A stretch of 29,926 nucleotides of DNA from JAPLSN01 sp964482955 (GCA_964482955.1 CAYZZW010000044.1:1-29926), one strand, 5' to 3'; positions 23,226-29,926 are shown, numbered from the stretch's first letter. The notes: a model not told the origin generated them from the letters alone. Numbers and translations: made by a program.

Positions 23226-23989
23226 ACGTCGAACCTTCGACCGGGCTGCCGCTCGTGCCGGCCGGCTTCGACGCCGACCGTCTTGCGGACGCCTTTTGCG
23301 CGGGCTACCCCCTCGAGTTCTGCGCGTGCGCTTCCTTCGATCCGGATGCCGTCGAGGGACTCTGCTTCGCGGGTTTCATGCCGATGGCGCTCGCGGTCGA
23401 CGGAGGCGCGCGGGACATCCTCACGCCCAAACTGCACGCGGAGCGCTGCGTCCTTTCCCCGGACGGCACGCGCGTCGGGCGCACCGTCCGACGGGAAAGC
23501 GGCCGTTACGTACTCGGCATGAACCGCCGCTTCGCCGCCGTGATCGCTTCGTGCGCGCGCGTCCACGGGGACGAATGGCTCCGGCCGCCGCTCGTCGAAT
23601 CCTTCGTCGCGCTCTTCGAGCGGGGGACACGCGGACGCGCGCCGTCCCGCGACGGACGGAACGTCCGATTCGCCTCCTTCGAGCTTTACGACGGCCCGCG
23701 CCTGGTCGCCGGCGAGATCGGCTACTTTTCGGGAGCTTGTTACACGAGCCTCACGGGCTTCACCGACCAGGGCGGCGCCGGCACGGTCCAGCTGGCCGCG
23801 ACGGGACGCTGGCTCGACGCCGCCGGAGTCGCGCTCTGGGACCTCGGCATGGCGATGGACTACAAGCTCCGCCTCGGCGCCGGGACGATCGACCGGTCGG
23901 ATTTCATCGCCCGGTATCGGGAGCTCCGGTCGCGGCCGATCCCCGACCCCCTCGACGGCCTCGTCCCGGCCCGCGCGCTTCTTCGTTGA
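23222..23989 (+). CDS. aat: Leucyl/phenylalanyl-tRNA-protein transferase, divergent
   Basis: 255 residues from GTG 23222, with GGGAGG about 4 nt upstream. Aat transfers Leu or Phe from tRNA to N-terminal Lys/Arg, marking proteins for ClpS-ClpAP degradation. Family-like segments: HGDEWLRPPLVESFVALFERG (about 115-135), FELYDGPRLVAGEIGY (about 153-168), then LWDLGMAMDYKLRLGAGTIDRSDFIARY (about 205-232), corresponding to the C-terminal 'SlGa..i.R..F' region. The usual N-terminal WWSPDPR and the SxFS signature are altered, so this is a divergent lineage whose substrate choice may differ. No clpS or clpA is in the window. Confidence 0.72.
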   Translation: MNVEPSTGLPLVPAGFDADRLADAFCAGYPLEFCACASFDPDAVEGLCFAGFMPMALAVDGGARDILTPKLHAERCVLSPDGTRVGRTVRRESGRYVLGMNRRFAAVIASCARVHGDEWLRPPLVESFVALFERGTRGRAPSRDGRNVRFASFELYDGPRLVAGEIGYFSGACYTSLTGFTDQGGAGTVQLAATGRWLDAAGVALWDLGMAMDYKLRLGAGTIDRSDFIARYRELRSRPIPDPLDGLVPARALLR

Positions 23990-24078
23990 GACCGCCGGGC
24001 GCGGGGGCGTTTTTCGCCGTTCTGCCGATACTGTAGATGGCCGGAATCATCGTCGGGCGACACGGTCGGGAGCTTGCC

Positions 24079-26274
24079 ATGGGTCTTACGAAAACGATCG
24101 TCACGAAGGGCGTCACCTGGATCGAAGCGCCGGACGCGGACCTCCGCGTCCTGTGCGGCTGCCCCGCCGACGTCGTCAAGCACCTCATGATCAAGGGCTT
24201 CATCGCCCCGAAGGAAAAGGACGGCGTCCGCTACGAATCCGGCCCGAACGCCATCCTTCTCTCGGACATCTCCGTCCAGAACGGCGGCTTTTCGAACCTG
24301 GCCGAGTTCCCCATCCTCCAGATGTTCTACCGCCAGGGCATGCTGATCCCGAACCACCCCGGCAACGACGGCCGCAAGCCCCTCATCATCGGCATCACGA
24401 ACCAGCTGCGCGCCCAGCTCGCCTACATCGACCTCGGCAAGACGGGCATACTGGACGAAAAGATCCTTTCGCAGGCGGGGCTGACCCCGCCCGAGATCGC
24501 GGAGTTCATCGAGCTCAAGAAAGCCTTCGCCTTCGGCGACCTCCGGAAGATAAACGAGTTCGTCGAGGCGGTCCAGATCGAGCCGAGCGGCGTCGAGCTT
24601 CCGGGCGGCGTGGCGCTCAGGCGCACGGGGCTCAACCAGTACGAGTTCGAACACGGCGACGAAAGCGCCTCGGTGGACTTGAACCTGTCGCCCGGCGACG
24701 GCTACGAACCCGCGGTGAAACTCGGCTTCCACGACTTCCGACGCGAGTACTTCTCCGTGGTGCACGTCGGCGAAGGCGACGGGTGGGACCAAAAGCGCCC
24801 CTGCATGGGCTCGATCCTCGTGCACCAGGGCAAGGTTTACCTCATCGACACGGGGCCGAACGTCATCGGCACGCTCACCGCCCTCGGGCTCGGCGCCTCA
24901 GACATCGAGGGCGTCTTCCAGACGCACGCCCACGACGACCACTTCGCGGGCCTCCCGACCCTCGCGCGGAGCGACCACCGCATCAAGTACTACTCGACGA
25001 AGCTCGTCCGCATGTCGGTGAACCGGAAGGCGTGCGCGCTCATGGCGATACCCGAGTCGCGCTTTTCGGGCTACTTCGAGCCGACCGACCTCGCGCCGAA
25101 CGAATGGAACGACATCGACGGCCTCGAGGTCATGCCCGTGCCGTCGCCGCATCCCGTGGAAACCTGCGCCTTCTATTTCCGCGCGTACGGCGAAGGCGGT
25201 TACAAGACCTACGCGCACCTCGCGGACATCATCTCGATCAAGACCCTTCAAAATCTCGTCGATTCGACGAAGGGGAAGATCGGTCCGGAACTCGTCGAGC
25301 GCGCGAAGCGCTTCTACGCCCTGCCCGCCGACGTAAAGAAGGTGGACTCGGGCGGCGGGATGATCCACGGCGCGTGGGAGGATTTCGAGGGCGATCCGTC
25401 CGGCACGGTGTACCTCTCCCACACCTCCGCCCCGCTTCCGCCCGAATCGAGACGCGTCGGCAAGGAAGCGCCCTTCGGCTCGAGCGACGTGTTCATCGCG
25501 GCCAACCAGGACTACACGATGCGCGAGGCGGCGCGCTTCCTCGCCGCGTGCTTCCCCGAGACGCCGGAATCGGAGCGGTACACGCTCCTCAATTGCGCCG
25601 TGGAGAATTTCGACTCCGGCGAGCTCATCATCGACCAGGGCAAGCTCAAGGACGTCACCTACCTGCTCGTCACCGGCGTCGTGGAACTGCGCGATCCGGC
25701 CCGCAACGTCACGAACCTCCTGCCCGCGGGGACCTTCCTCGGCGAATACGCCGCGCTGACCGGCAAGTCGGCGGGGCTCGCCTATCGCACCGCGAGCCTC
25801 GCGCGCATGCTCAGGATCCCCTCGGCGCTCTACCGCCGCTTCATCTCCCGCAACTACGCGATCGAGGAGATGACGCGCTTTCACGAGCACATGCTCGAAC
25901 TCAAGTCGTCGCGCGTCTTCGGCGACATGATATCCTCGTCTATCGCGGCCCGCCTCGCGCGGCAGGTACGCCGTTTCGCGCTCAAGCCCGGCGACCGCAT
26001 CGAGCCCGATCCGGCGGAACTCTACCTCATCCACAAGGGTACGCTCGTCGTGTTCATCGCCGAAGCCCCCGTGGACACCGTCGGCCCCGGCGGCATCTTC
26101 GGCGAGGAGGGCATCCTGCTCCGCTCGTCGTCGATCGAGACGGCCGTCGCCGACTCCGAGGTGGAGGCGTTCGCCATCCCTTCGTCCGCCCTCGAGAAGA
26201 TCCCGACGATCGAGTGGAAGCTGCTGGAAACGTACGAGCGCCGCATCAACGCGTTCGGGGCGTTCGTGTCGTAA
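24079..26274 (+). CDS. Metallo-beta-lactamase-fold protein with two C-terminal cyclic-nucleotide-binding-like domains
   Basis: 731 residues from the ATG at 24079, preferred over an in-frame ATG at 24037 because GGGAG lies 7 nt upstream. Residues 1-215 form a conserved-looking domain I cannot name (RVLCGCPADVVKHLMIKGFI; PNHPGNDGRKPLIIG). A metallo-beta-lactamase fold follows (about 218-480), with SILVHQGKVYLIDTGP and the metal motif HAHDDH (283-288). Two cNMP-binding-like domains end the protein: the first has YLLVTGVVEL and LLPAGTFLGEYAALTG, the second YLIHKGTLVV and VGPGGIFGEEGILL. The phosphate-binding Arg position is not conserved in the second (SSIETAV). Such proteins occur in spirochaetes, to my knowledge. 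The hydrolase is probably allosterically controlled; substrate and ligand are unknown. Confidence 0.85.
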   Translation: MGLTKTIVTKGVTWIEAPDADLRVLCGCPADVVKHLMIKGFIAPKEKDGVRYESGPNAILLSDISVQNGGFSNLAEFPILQMFYRQGMLIPNHPGNDGRKPLIIGITNQLRAQLAYIDLGKTGILDEKILSQAGLTPPEIAEFIELKKAFAFGDLRKINEFVEAVQIEPSGVELPGGVALRRTGLNQYEFEHGDESASVDLNLSPGDGYEPAVKLGFHDFRREYFSVVHVGEGDGWDQKRPCMGSILVHQGKVYLIDTGPNVIGTLTALGLGASDIEGVFQTHAHDDHFAGLPTLARSDHRIKYYSTKLVRMSVNRKACALMAIPESRFSGYFEPTDLAPNEWNDIDGLEVMPVPSPHPVETCAFYFRAYGEGGYKTYAHLADIISIKTLQNLVDSTKGKIGPELVERAKRFYALPADVKKVDSGGGMIHGAWEDFEGDPSGTVYLSHTSAPLPPESRRVGKEAPFGSSDVFIAANQDYTMREAARFLAACFPETPESERYTLLNCAVENFDSGELIIDQGKLKDVTYLLVTGVVELRDPARNVTNLLPAGTFLGEYAALTGKSAGLAYRTASLARMLRIPSALYRRFISRNYAIEEMTRFHEHMLELKSSRVFGDMISSSIAARLARQVRRFALKPGDRIEPDPAELYLIHKGTLVVFIAEAPVDTVGPGGIFGEEGILLRSSSIETAVADSEVEAFAIPSSALEKIPTIEWKLLETYERRINAFGAFVS

Positions 26275-26323
26275 GGCATACGCGCGCAGCGGTTCGGCGC
26301 CACGTTGCGTGGCGAGGACTGGG

Positions 26324-26605
26324 TACCCTCGTGAGGCGATTAGGAAAGGTGCGGCATTTTATATGGACCGTACAGGTCGGGTCCTGTCGCTAAAAAAGAG
26401 CATGGTGTCGGTCGGAGTACCTCGCGACACCATACTCTTTTTTACGCCACCCGACCCGGCGCATACGGTTCAAACAAGCTGGCGCCACCTTACCCCAGCA
26501 AGGCCGCACGACGGCTTGAGAGCCGAACGAATCGCGGCAGGCTCTGTTCGGCTAAGTACCGGCAATGTGAAAAACCTATCGGCCCGGCGCTCGCATCCAT
26601 TGCGT
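26324..26605 (+). repeat. Interspersed structured repeat, copy 2, with 3' tail
   Basis: Same order as copy 1: 5' segment (TACCCTCGTGAGGCGATTAGG), outer stem, A/T hairpin, GC-rich module, here ending with an 8-bp stem AGCCGAAC (26521-26528) / GTTCGGCT (26546-26553). A tail follows (CCGGCAAT.TGAAAAACCTATCGG) that recurs after the partial module at 26702. It begins about 50 nt after the stop of the metallo-beta-lactamase gene. The 129-codon frame across it is not kept in copy 3. Confidence 0.8.
26392..26443 (+). terminator. Terminator-like hairpin inside repeat copy 2
   Basis: A6-GAGCATGGTGTCG pairs with CGACACCATACTC-T6, with one C-A mismatch in the stem. The base-pair next to the GGT is now G-C where copy 1 has G-T. 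It is a likely 3' end for the upstream metallo-beta-lactamase transcript. Confidence 0.65.
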
Positions 26606-26695
26606 CATCGGGCGCCGGGTGTCCCCAGGAACACCGCACAATGGTTATCGCTTCGAACGAATCGCGGCGGGCTTTCGTTTGCTAAGACCCGCCTC
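26606..26695 (+). repeat. Diverged partial repeat module
   Basis: GGCGCC...CCCCAG...CGCACAA...CGAACGAATCGCGGCGGGCTTTCGTTTGCTAAG: the same 3' module as the full copies but with a different middle and no A/T hairpin. CCCGGCGC (26583-26590) and GCGCCGGG (26612-26619) form an 8-bp stem across its left edge. Confidence 0.65.
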
Positions 26696-26701
26696 TGAAG
26701 A

Positions 26702-26880
26702 CGACACCCGACCCGGCGCATACGGTTCAAACAAGCTGGCGCCTCCTTACCCCAGCAAGGCCGCACGACGGCTTGAGAGCCGAACGAATCGCGGCGGGCT
26801 TTGTTCGGCTAAGTACCGGCAATATGAAAAACCTATCGGCTCAGCGGTCGTATCCGGTTCTTCATCGGATCATGGCGGGA
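26702..26880 (+). repeat. Partial repeat module with tail, nearly identical to the copy 2 module
   Basis: From CACCCGACCCGGCGCATACG through GTTCGGCTAAGTACCGGC and the AAAAACCTATCGG tail, it matches 26448-26605 closely but lacks the upstream hairpin. The 705-bp gap 26275-26979 therefore consists of repeat modules followed by the promoter region of the next gene. The frames crossing it look like shadows. Confidence 0.7.
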
Positions 26881-26929
26881 AAACGTGCAGGCGTATTCAA
26901 TGAAAGATTTGTTCGAGCGTTATTGAGGG

Positions 26930-26940
26930 TATAGTACTAT
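26930..26940 (+). promoter_or_regulatory. Candidate -10 box overlapping a 10-bp palindrome
   Basis: TATAGT at 26930-26935 overlaps the perfect palindrome ATAGTACTAT (26931-26940), 40 nt before the outer-membrane-protein-like gene. -35 candidates (TTTGTT or TTGTTC at 15-16 nt spacing) are weak. A regulator could bind the palindrome. Confidence 0.4.
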
Positions 26941-26979
26941 GAGAAACCCGGTTGATGGCATGAAGGAACGAGGTGCGAC

Positions 26980-27525
26980 ATGAATGTCGACGCGGCGAAG
27001 AAGAACGGGGACCTGCGACGTACGATCATCGTGCTGGCGGCGTTGATGACGGTTTTCGCGTCGCCGCGGATTTCGGCGCAAACGCGACAGTCGAAAGCAG
27101 AACCGTTCCTCGCGTTCGAGGCGCAGATCGGGACGATGCTGCTCGGCGCACTGGAACAATCCTCGGTCATCAGTATGGGCGGGCAGTGCCGGGTGATTGG
27201 TTTCGCATCCGTTCCACTGACGGATACTTTCGTCATCAGGGAAGGATACTTCGGATTCTTCATGGACATAGGACCGCGATTTTGGCCGGAGGGTCGCGCT
27301 TTCGACGGTTGGTTCATAGGTGTGTCGCCGGGCGTGGGCCTCGAGACATCGAACTACCTGGCGGTAGTGACCGCCAAGGCGGAAGCTGGCTATTCCTGGC
27401 TGCTCGGAAAACGCGGCATCGCGAGCGTCTCGGGCGGCGCCAGATACGCCTTCCGCCACGACTACGTGGACATCATCTGGGAAGTGAAGCCGATCGCGAA
27501 TCTCACCTTCGGACTGGTTTTCTAG
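26980..27525 (+). CDS. Small secreted beta-barrel-like outer-membrane protein
   Basis: 181 residues with GAGGTG about 5 nt before the ATG. A basic N-region and hydrophobic core (RRTIIVLAALMTVFASPRISAQ) form a signal peptide, cleaved about residue 34. The rest alternates polar and hydrophobic residues in short glycine-separated strands (FLAFEAQIGTMLLGAL, GYFGFFMDIGPRFWP, GWFIGVSPGVGLE, VTAKAEAGYSWLLG, ASVSGGARYAF) and ends in ANLTFGLVF. A terminal phenylalanine is typical of outer-membrane barrels. I do not recognise a named family. It sits alone between two repeat copies, like a mobile or accessory gene, although its composition is close to the host's. Confidence 0.7.
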   Translation: MNVDAAKKNGDLRRTIIVLAALMTVFASPRISAQTRQSKAEPFLAFEAQIGTMLLGALEQSSVISMGGQCRVIGFASVPLTDTFVIREGYFGFFMDIGPRFWPEGRAFDGWFIGVSPGVGLETSNYLAVVTAKAEAGYSWLLGKRGIASVSGGARYAFRHDYVDIIWEVKPIANLTFGLVF

Positions 27526-27549
27526 CGGGCCGTGATTCGTGGGACTGCG

Positions 27550-27785
27550 TACCCTCGTGAGGCTATTAGGAAAGGTGCGGCAATTTTATTAGGACCGTAC
27601 AGGTCGGGTCCTGTCGCAAAAAAAGAGCATGGTGTCGTTCGGAGTACCTCGCGACGCCATGCTCTTTTTTACGCCACCCGACCCGGCGCATACGCTTCAA
27701 ACAAGCTGGCGCCTCCTTACCCCAGCAAGGCCGCACGACGGCTTGAGAGCCGAACGAATCGCGGCGGGCTTTGTTCGGCTAAGGA
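27550..27785 (+). repeat. Interspersed structured repeat, copy 3
   Basis: It begins 24 nt after the preceding stop with TACCCTCGTGAGGCTATTAGG and carries the same outer stem, hairpin and module. Near 27581-27592 small changes relative to copy 2 (an additional A, and TATTAGG for TATATGG) break the reading frame seen in the other copies. This is the best evidence that the element is not protein-coding. Confidence 0.8.
27619..27670 (+). terminator. Terminator-like hairpin inside repeat copy 3
   Basis: A-tract-GAGCATGGTGTCG pairs with CGACGCCATGCTC-T6. The A-to-G change in the right arm converts a T-A pair to a T-G wobble, so pairing is kept. It lies about 94 nt after the stop of the barrel-like gene. 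Confidence 0.65.
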
Positions 27786-27786
27786 C

Positions 27787-27912
27787 AAGACGAATAAGGC
27801 CACCTGGCGGTCGCAGGTGATTCGTCTTCGGGCGCCACTTAACCCCAGTATCGTCGCATCCGCGACTCGATGGTCAACGAATCACGATGGCCTTCGCTTG
27901 CGCTCCCTTTCC
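27787..27912 (+). repeat. Hairpin followed by a diverged repeat module
   Basis: AAGACGAAT (27787-27795) pairs with ATTCGTCTT (27820-27828), with an inner CACCT/AGGTG stem. It is followed by GGCGCCACTTAACCCCAG...CAACGAATCACGATGGCC, a diverged form of the repeat's 3' module. From about 27913 to 28063 the DNA becomes AT-rich and I see no gene. Confidence 0.55.
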
Positions 27913-28063
27913 AATACATCATACCTTATAGAAGGCTGTGCTTGTCACCATTCCGGCATTATCATGTTGATATGACATGAGTAAGAAGTCAGCATTCAAG
28001 ACCGAAACTCTCATCTAATATGCGTTGTGATCTAATAATTTCCGTCCAGCCAACACCCTGATA

Positions 28064-28933
28064 CTACTGAGCCGAAACAACCAACCTAAAACCGGTACTA
28101 TCCAATCCGTCATGAGGATCGATGCTGATTCGGAAGTCTGATCGTAAGCATTCTGCATGTGCCATAAAAAAACCGCCACGCAATACTCGGCCTGTGCCTG
28201 AGTCCGGTCCAATCGGGTTTGTCTGACTATCTATAGTATAGTCTACTTGCCAATCCCAACACCATTCCCATACGTTGCCATGCATATCAAATAAACCATA
28301 TCCATTTGGCTCAAAAGATCCGACCTGCATGGTTTTTCCTCGCGATTCCCCAATCACATTACCATAATATGGATGGTTTCCATCATAGTTTGCCTGACTC
28401 GTTGTAATATTGTCCCCTGTATTAAACGGCGTTGTCGTGCCGGCACGACAGGCGTACTCCCATTCCGCCTCAGTAGGAAGACGATAGCCGTTAGCCGTAA
28501 AATCGCAAATGACGGCATCCCAAGTCGAATCGATTATTGTGGGCACTTCCCCCCATAAAACGGGATTCGTCCTGCCATCTATCGAATATGAGGGTTTGAG
28601 GCCTTCCTTTATTGATCGCTTATTGCAGTAAACGAGCGCATCGTACCAGCTCACGCATTCGACTGGCAACATTTCACCCTGAAAACAACTTGGATTATTT
28701 CCCATCACAGCCTTCCACTCGGCTTGTGTCACTTCGCATTTACCAATATAGAACGCATTTACGGTGACACTATGTTGCGGATAGCCAACCGTTATCCGAG
28801 TATCCTCGCATTTCGGAGTACCCATCATGAAGGAACCGCCCGGGATTCTGACAAATCCATTCCCCTGGGCGATGACCATCATTGGAGCAAAAATCTCGAA
28901 AATCAATGCGAGAAAACCACTTTTCACCTTCAT
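28064..28933 (-). CDS. Secreted SUMF1/FGE-sulfatase-domain protein, AT-rich and probably acquired
   Basis: 289 residues from the ATG at 28931-28933, with GAGGTG 7 nt upstream; a TTG further up is part of that site. A signal peptide (MKVKSGFLALIFEIFAPMMVIAQ) is present. The formylglycine-generating-enzyme fold is complete: IPGGSFMMG (30-38), EVTQAEW (67-73), VSWYDALVYCN (94-104), YRLPTEAEWEYACRAG (150-165), GLFDMHGNVWEWCWDW (213-228), RVLRGGFF (249-256), GFRLV (281-285). True FGE has two active-site cysteines in its RGGS..C....C segment. Here only C262 remains and the first position is Ala, so sulfatase activation is unlikely. GC content is far below that of all other genes here. A CATAAT box lies at 28974-28969. 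Confidence 0.88.
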   Translation of the reverse strand: MKVKSGFLALIFEIFAPMMVIAQGNGFVRIPGGSFMMGTPKCEDTRITVGYPQHSVTVNAFYIGKCEVTQAEWKAVMGNNPSCFQGEMLPVECVSWYDALVYCNKRSIKEGLKPSYSIDGRTNPVLWGEVPTIIDSTWDAVICDFTANGYRLPTEAEWEYACRAGTTTPFNTGDNITTSQANYDGNHPYYGNVIGESRGKTMQVGSFEPNGYGLFDMHGNVWEWCWDWQVDYTIDSQTNPIGPDSGTGRVLRGGFFMAHAECLRSDFRISIDPHDGLDSTGFRLVVSAQ

Positions 28934-29127
28934 ATTCTGACACCTCAACGATTGTATGCCTTCCTAGTATTATGCCATTCATACCGGGGATTCAAATAAA
29001 CAAGCGCTTACACTTCATATCCATTTTCGATACTTGCACAGAATAGATTTCCTTCTCTTTTTCTTGGTACTCTCCGTGGCATAACTCCATACCAACGCTC
29101 GAGTACTCGCTAAGCTTCGCTCGTGGT

Positions 29128-29165
29128 AAAAAACCGCCCGCCTCAGGATGGAACCTGGGCGGGCG
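29128..29165 (-). terminator. Intrinsic terminator of the 2-oxoacid oxidoreductase operon
   Basis: Minus strand: CGCCCGCC (29165-29158) with CAGG pairs with CCTG and GGCGGGCG (29142-29135) across one bulge and a 6-nt loop, followed directly by six T (29133-29128). It is 22 nt after the gamma-subunit stop. Between it and the SUMF1 start lies about 190 bp of AT-rich DNA without a gene, including one CTCCGTGG unit near 29071. Confidence 0.85.
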
Positions 29166-29186
29166 CGTGTGGACGGGAAAGTTGAC

Positions 29187-29720
29187 TCAGACGGCTTTGC
29201 GGCCCGCCTCGACGGCGGCGATGTTCGTGGGGATGAACTTGTGCTTGTTCTCGGGGAAGAAGCTCTTGAGCACGGCTTCGAAGGTGTCGAGCTTGAGGGC
29301 TCCGGTCACCTTGGAGAGCGCGCCCATCATCACCATGTTGGCGAACTTCGCGTCGCCGAGCTTTTCGGCCAGCTCGTTGACCGGAACCTTGATCACCTTG
29401 ATGTCGGAGCGCTTCGGGGCGCTCTTCACGAGGTTCGAGTTCACGAGCATGACGCCGCCCTGCTTGGTCTGCGCCTCGCAGGTGGCCAGGGAGTCCTCGT
29501 TCATCACGATGACGGAGTCCGCCTGCGTGACGAGCGGGCTCGCGATCTCCGCGGACGAGACGATGACCGACGCGCGCGCGATGCCGCCGCGCTTTTCGGC
29601 GCCGTAGAAGGGGAAGAAGGTGACGTTGAGCCCTTCCTTCATGCCCGAGTAGACCCAGAGCTGGCCGAGGGAGATGATGCCCTGGCCGCCGAAACCCGCC
29701 ATGAACGTCTTTTCGGTCAT
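29187..29720 (-). CDS. 2-oxoacid:ferredoxin oxidoreductase, gamma subunit
   Basis: 177 residues from the ATG at 29718-29720, which overlaps the upstream stop as ATGA. Family marks: MAGFGGQGIISLGQLWVYSGM (7-27), FFPFYGAEKRGGIARASVIVS (about 35-55), and VTQADSVIVMNEDSL. Gamma subunits of the Kor/Vor/Por type work with a TPP-binding beta subunit to oxidise 2-oxoacids with CoA and reduce ferredoxin. The sequence is closest in pattern to 2-oxoglutarate or 2-oxoisovalerate enzymes, but the substrate cannot be fixed from this subunit. A product of the reaction, reduced ferredoxin, is the expected partner of the Ech hydrogenase. Confidence 0.92.
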   Translation of the reverse strand: MTEKTFMAGFGGQGIISLGQLWVYSGMKEGLNVTFFPFYGAEKRGGIARASVIVSSAEIASPLVTQADSVIVMNEDSLATCEAQTKQGGVMLVNSNLVKSAPKRSDIKVIKVPVNELAEKLGDAKFANMVMMGALSKVTGALKLDTFEAVLKSFFPENKHKFIPTNIAAVEAGRKAV

Positions 29721-29926
29721 TTTCCGGCCTCCTTGGCGGCGGTCTGGAGCGTGTTCTTGATCTCGCCGAGCTGGTAGAAGGGAATCAGGTTCTTCTCGAG
29801 CCAGTCGACGCTCTCGACGGCGTCCATGCCCCAGTTGGTCGGGCACTGCGACACGATCTCGACCATCGTGAAGCCCTCGCCGCGGAGCTGCGCCTCGAAG
29901 GCCTTCTTGATGTACTGCTTGGTCTT
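29717..29926 (-). CDS. 2-oxoacid:ferredoxin oxidoreductase, beta (TPP-binding) subunit, C-terminal part
   Basis: The frame runs off the window edge; 69 C-terminal residues are visible: KTKQYIKKAFEAQLRGEGF, then MVEIVSQCPTNWGMDAVESVDWLEKN, then LIPFYQLGEIKNTLQ, and a short tail. The SQCPTNWG segment followed by W.E.NLIPFY.LGE is typical of the C-terminus of Kor/Vor beta subunits. TPP-binding and cluster motifs would be outside the window. The stop TGA 29717-29719 overlaps the gamma-subunit start. Read by hand from the reverse complement. Confidence 0.85.
   Translation of the reverse strand, partial: KTKQYIKKAFEAQLRGEGFTMVEIVSQCPTNWGMDAVESVDWLEKNLIPFYQLGEIKNTLQTAAKEAGK

Noticed and set aside
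26324..27912. Integron cassette array with attC sites
   Set aside because: Modules have conserved ends and a variable middle, and one contains ACTTAAC, but I find no consistent RYYYAAC/GTTRRRY pair and no integrase. The repeats also flank ordinary chromosomal genes. Kept only as a test to run.
1..29926. tRNA, rRNA and known riboswitches
   Set aside because: I looked for cloverleaf arms with a CCA-type 3' end and for familiar riboswitch cores in the gaps and found none I could support by eye.

Overview
The window is GC-rich chromosomal DNA from an anaerobic bacterium. Its marks are a ferredoxin-linked, energy-converting [NiFe] hydrogenase and a 2-oxoacid:ferredoxin oxidoreductase. A spirochaete (Treponema/Spirochaeta-like) is my best guess. 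It rests on the LolA/RodZ/RimO run, a metallo-beta-lactamase protein with two cyclic-nucleotide-binding-like domains, and a divergent Aat. This is inference, not proof.

Layout. (1) 1-690: the 3' end of an Rpn-type PD-(D/E)XK nuclease/transposase-like gene, followed by the first copy of a structured interspersed repeat. (2) 690-7205, minus strand: one tightly coupled operon, echA-echB-echC-echD-echE-echF-hypA-hypB-cupin, with every junction overlapping or separated by 2-3 nt and a sigma70-like promoter just upstream of echA. It encodes a six-subunit group 4 membrane-bound hydrogenase plus two nickel-insertion factors. (3) 7289-9833, minus: a PTS EIIA-like protein and a FecR/beta-propeller lipoprotein. 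(4) 9995-17893, plus: a TPR/zinc-ribbon protein, a hairpin-rich spacer, then lolA, rodZ, rimO and an FAD-dependent dehydrogenase. (5) 17931-22976, minus: an RhlE-like DEAD-box helicase, a PAS-GGDEF-EAL protein degenerate at key sites in both domains, and a membrane protein of unknown function. (6) 23148-26274, plus: a 25-codon upstream ORF coupled to a divergent aat, then the metallo-beta-lactamase/cNMP protein. (7) 26275-28933: an accessory patch with two more full copies and several partial modules of the repeat, a small outer-membrane-barrel-like gene, and an AT-rich SUMF1/FGE-domain gene of foreign composition. (8) 29128-29926, minus: the gamma subunit and the C-terminus of the beta subunit of a 2-oxoacid:ferredoxin oxidoreductase, ending in a clear intrinsic terminator.

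Working together: the oxidoreductase reduces ferredoxin by oxidative decarboxylation. The Ech complex could reoxidise that ferredoxin with H2 evolution and ion pumping, or run in reverse. HypA and HypB load nickel into EchE. LolA and RodZ point to outer-membrane lipoprotein traffic and cell-shape control.

The most unusual material is the interspersed structured repeat. Full copies lie at about 327, 26324 and 27550, each downstream of a plus-strand stop codon. Each carries a strong A-tract/T-tract hairpin nested in an outer stem, followed by a compact GC-rich module that also occurs alone in diverged form. Reading frames are not preserved between copies, so it behaves like non-coding structured DNA or RNA.
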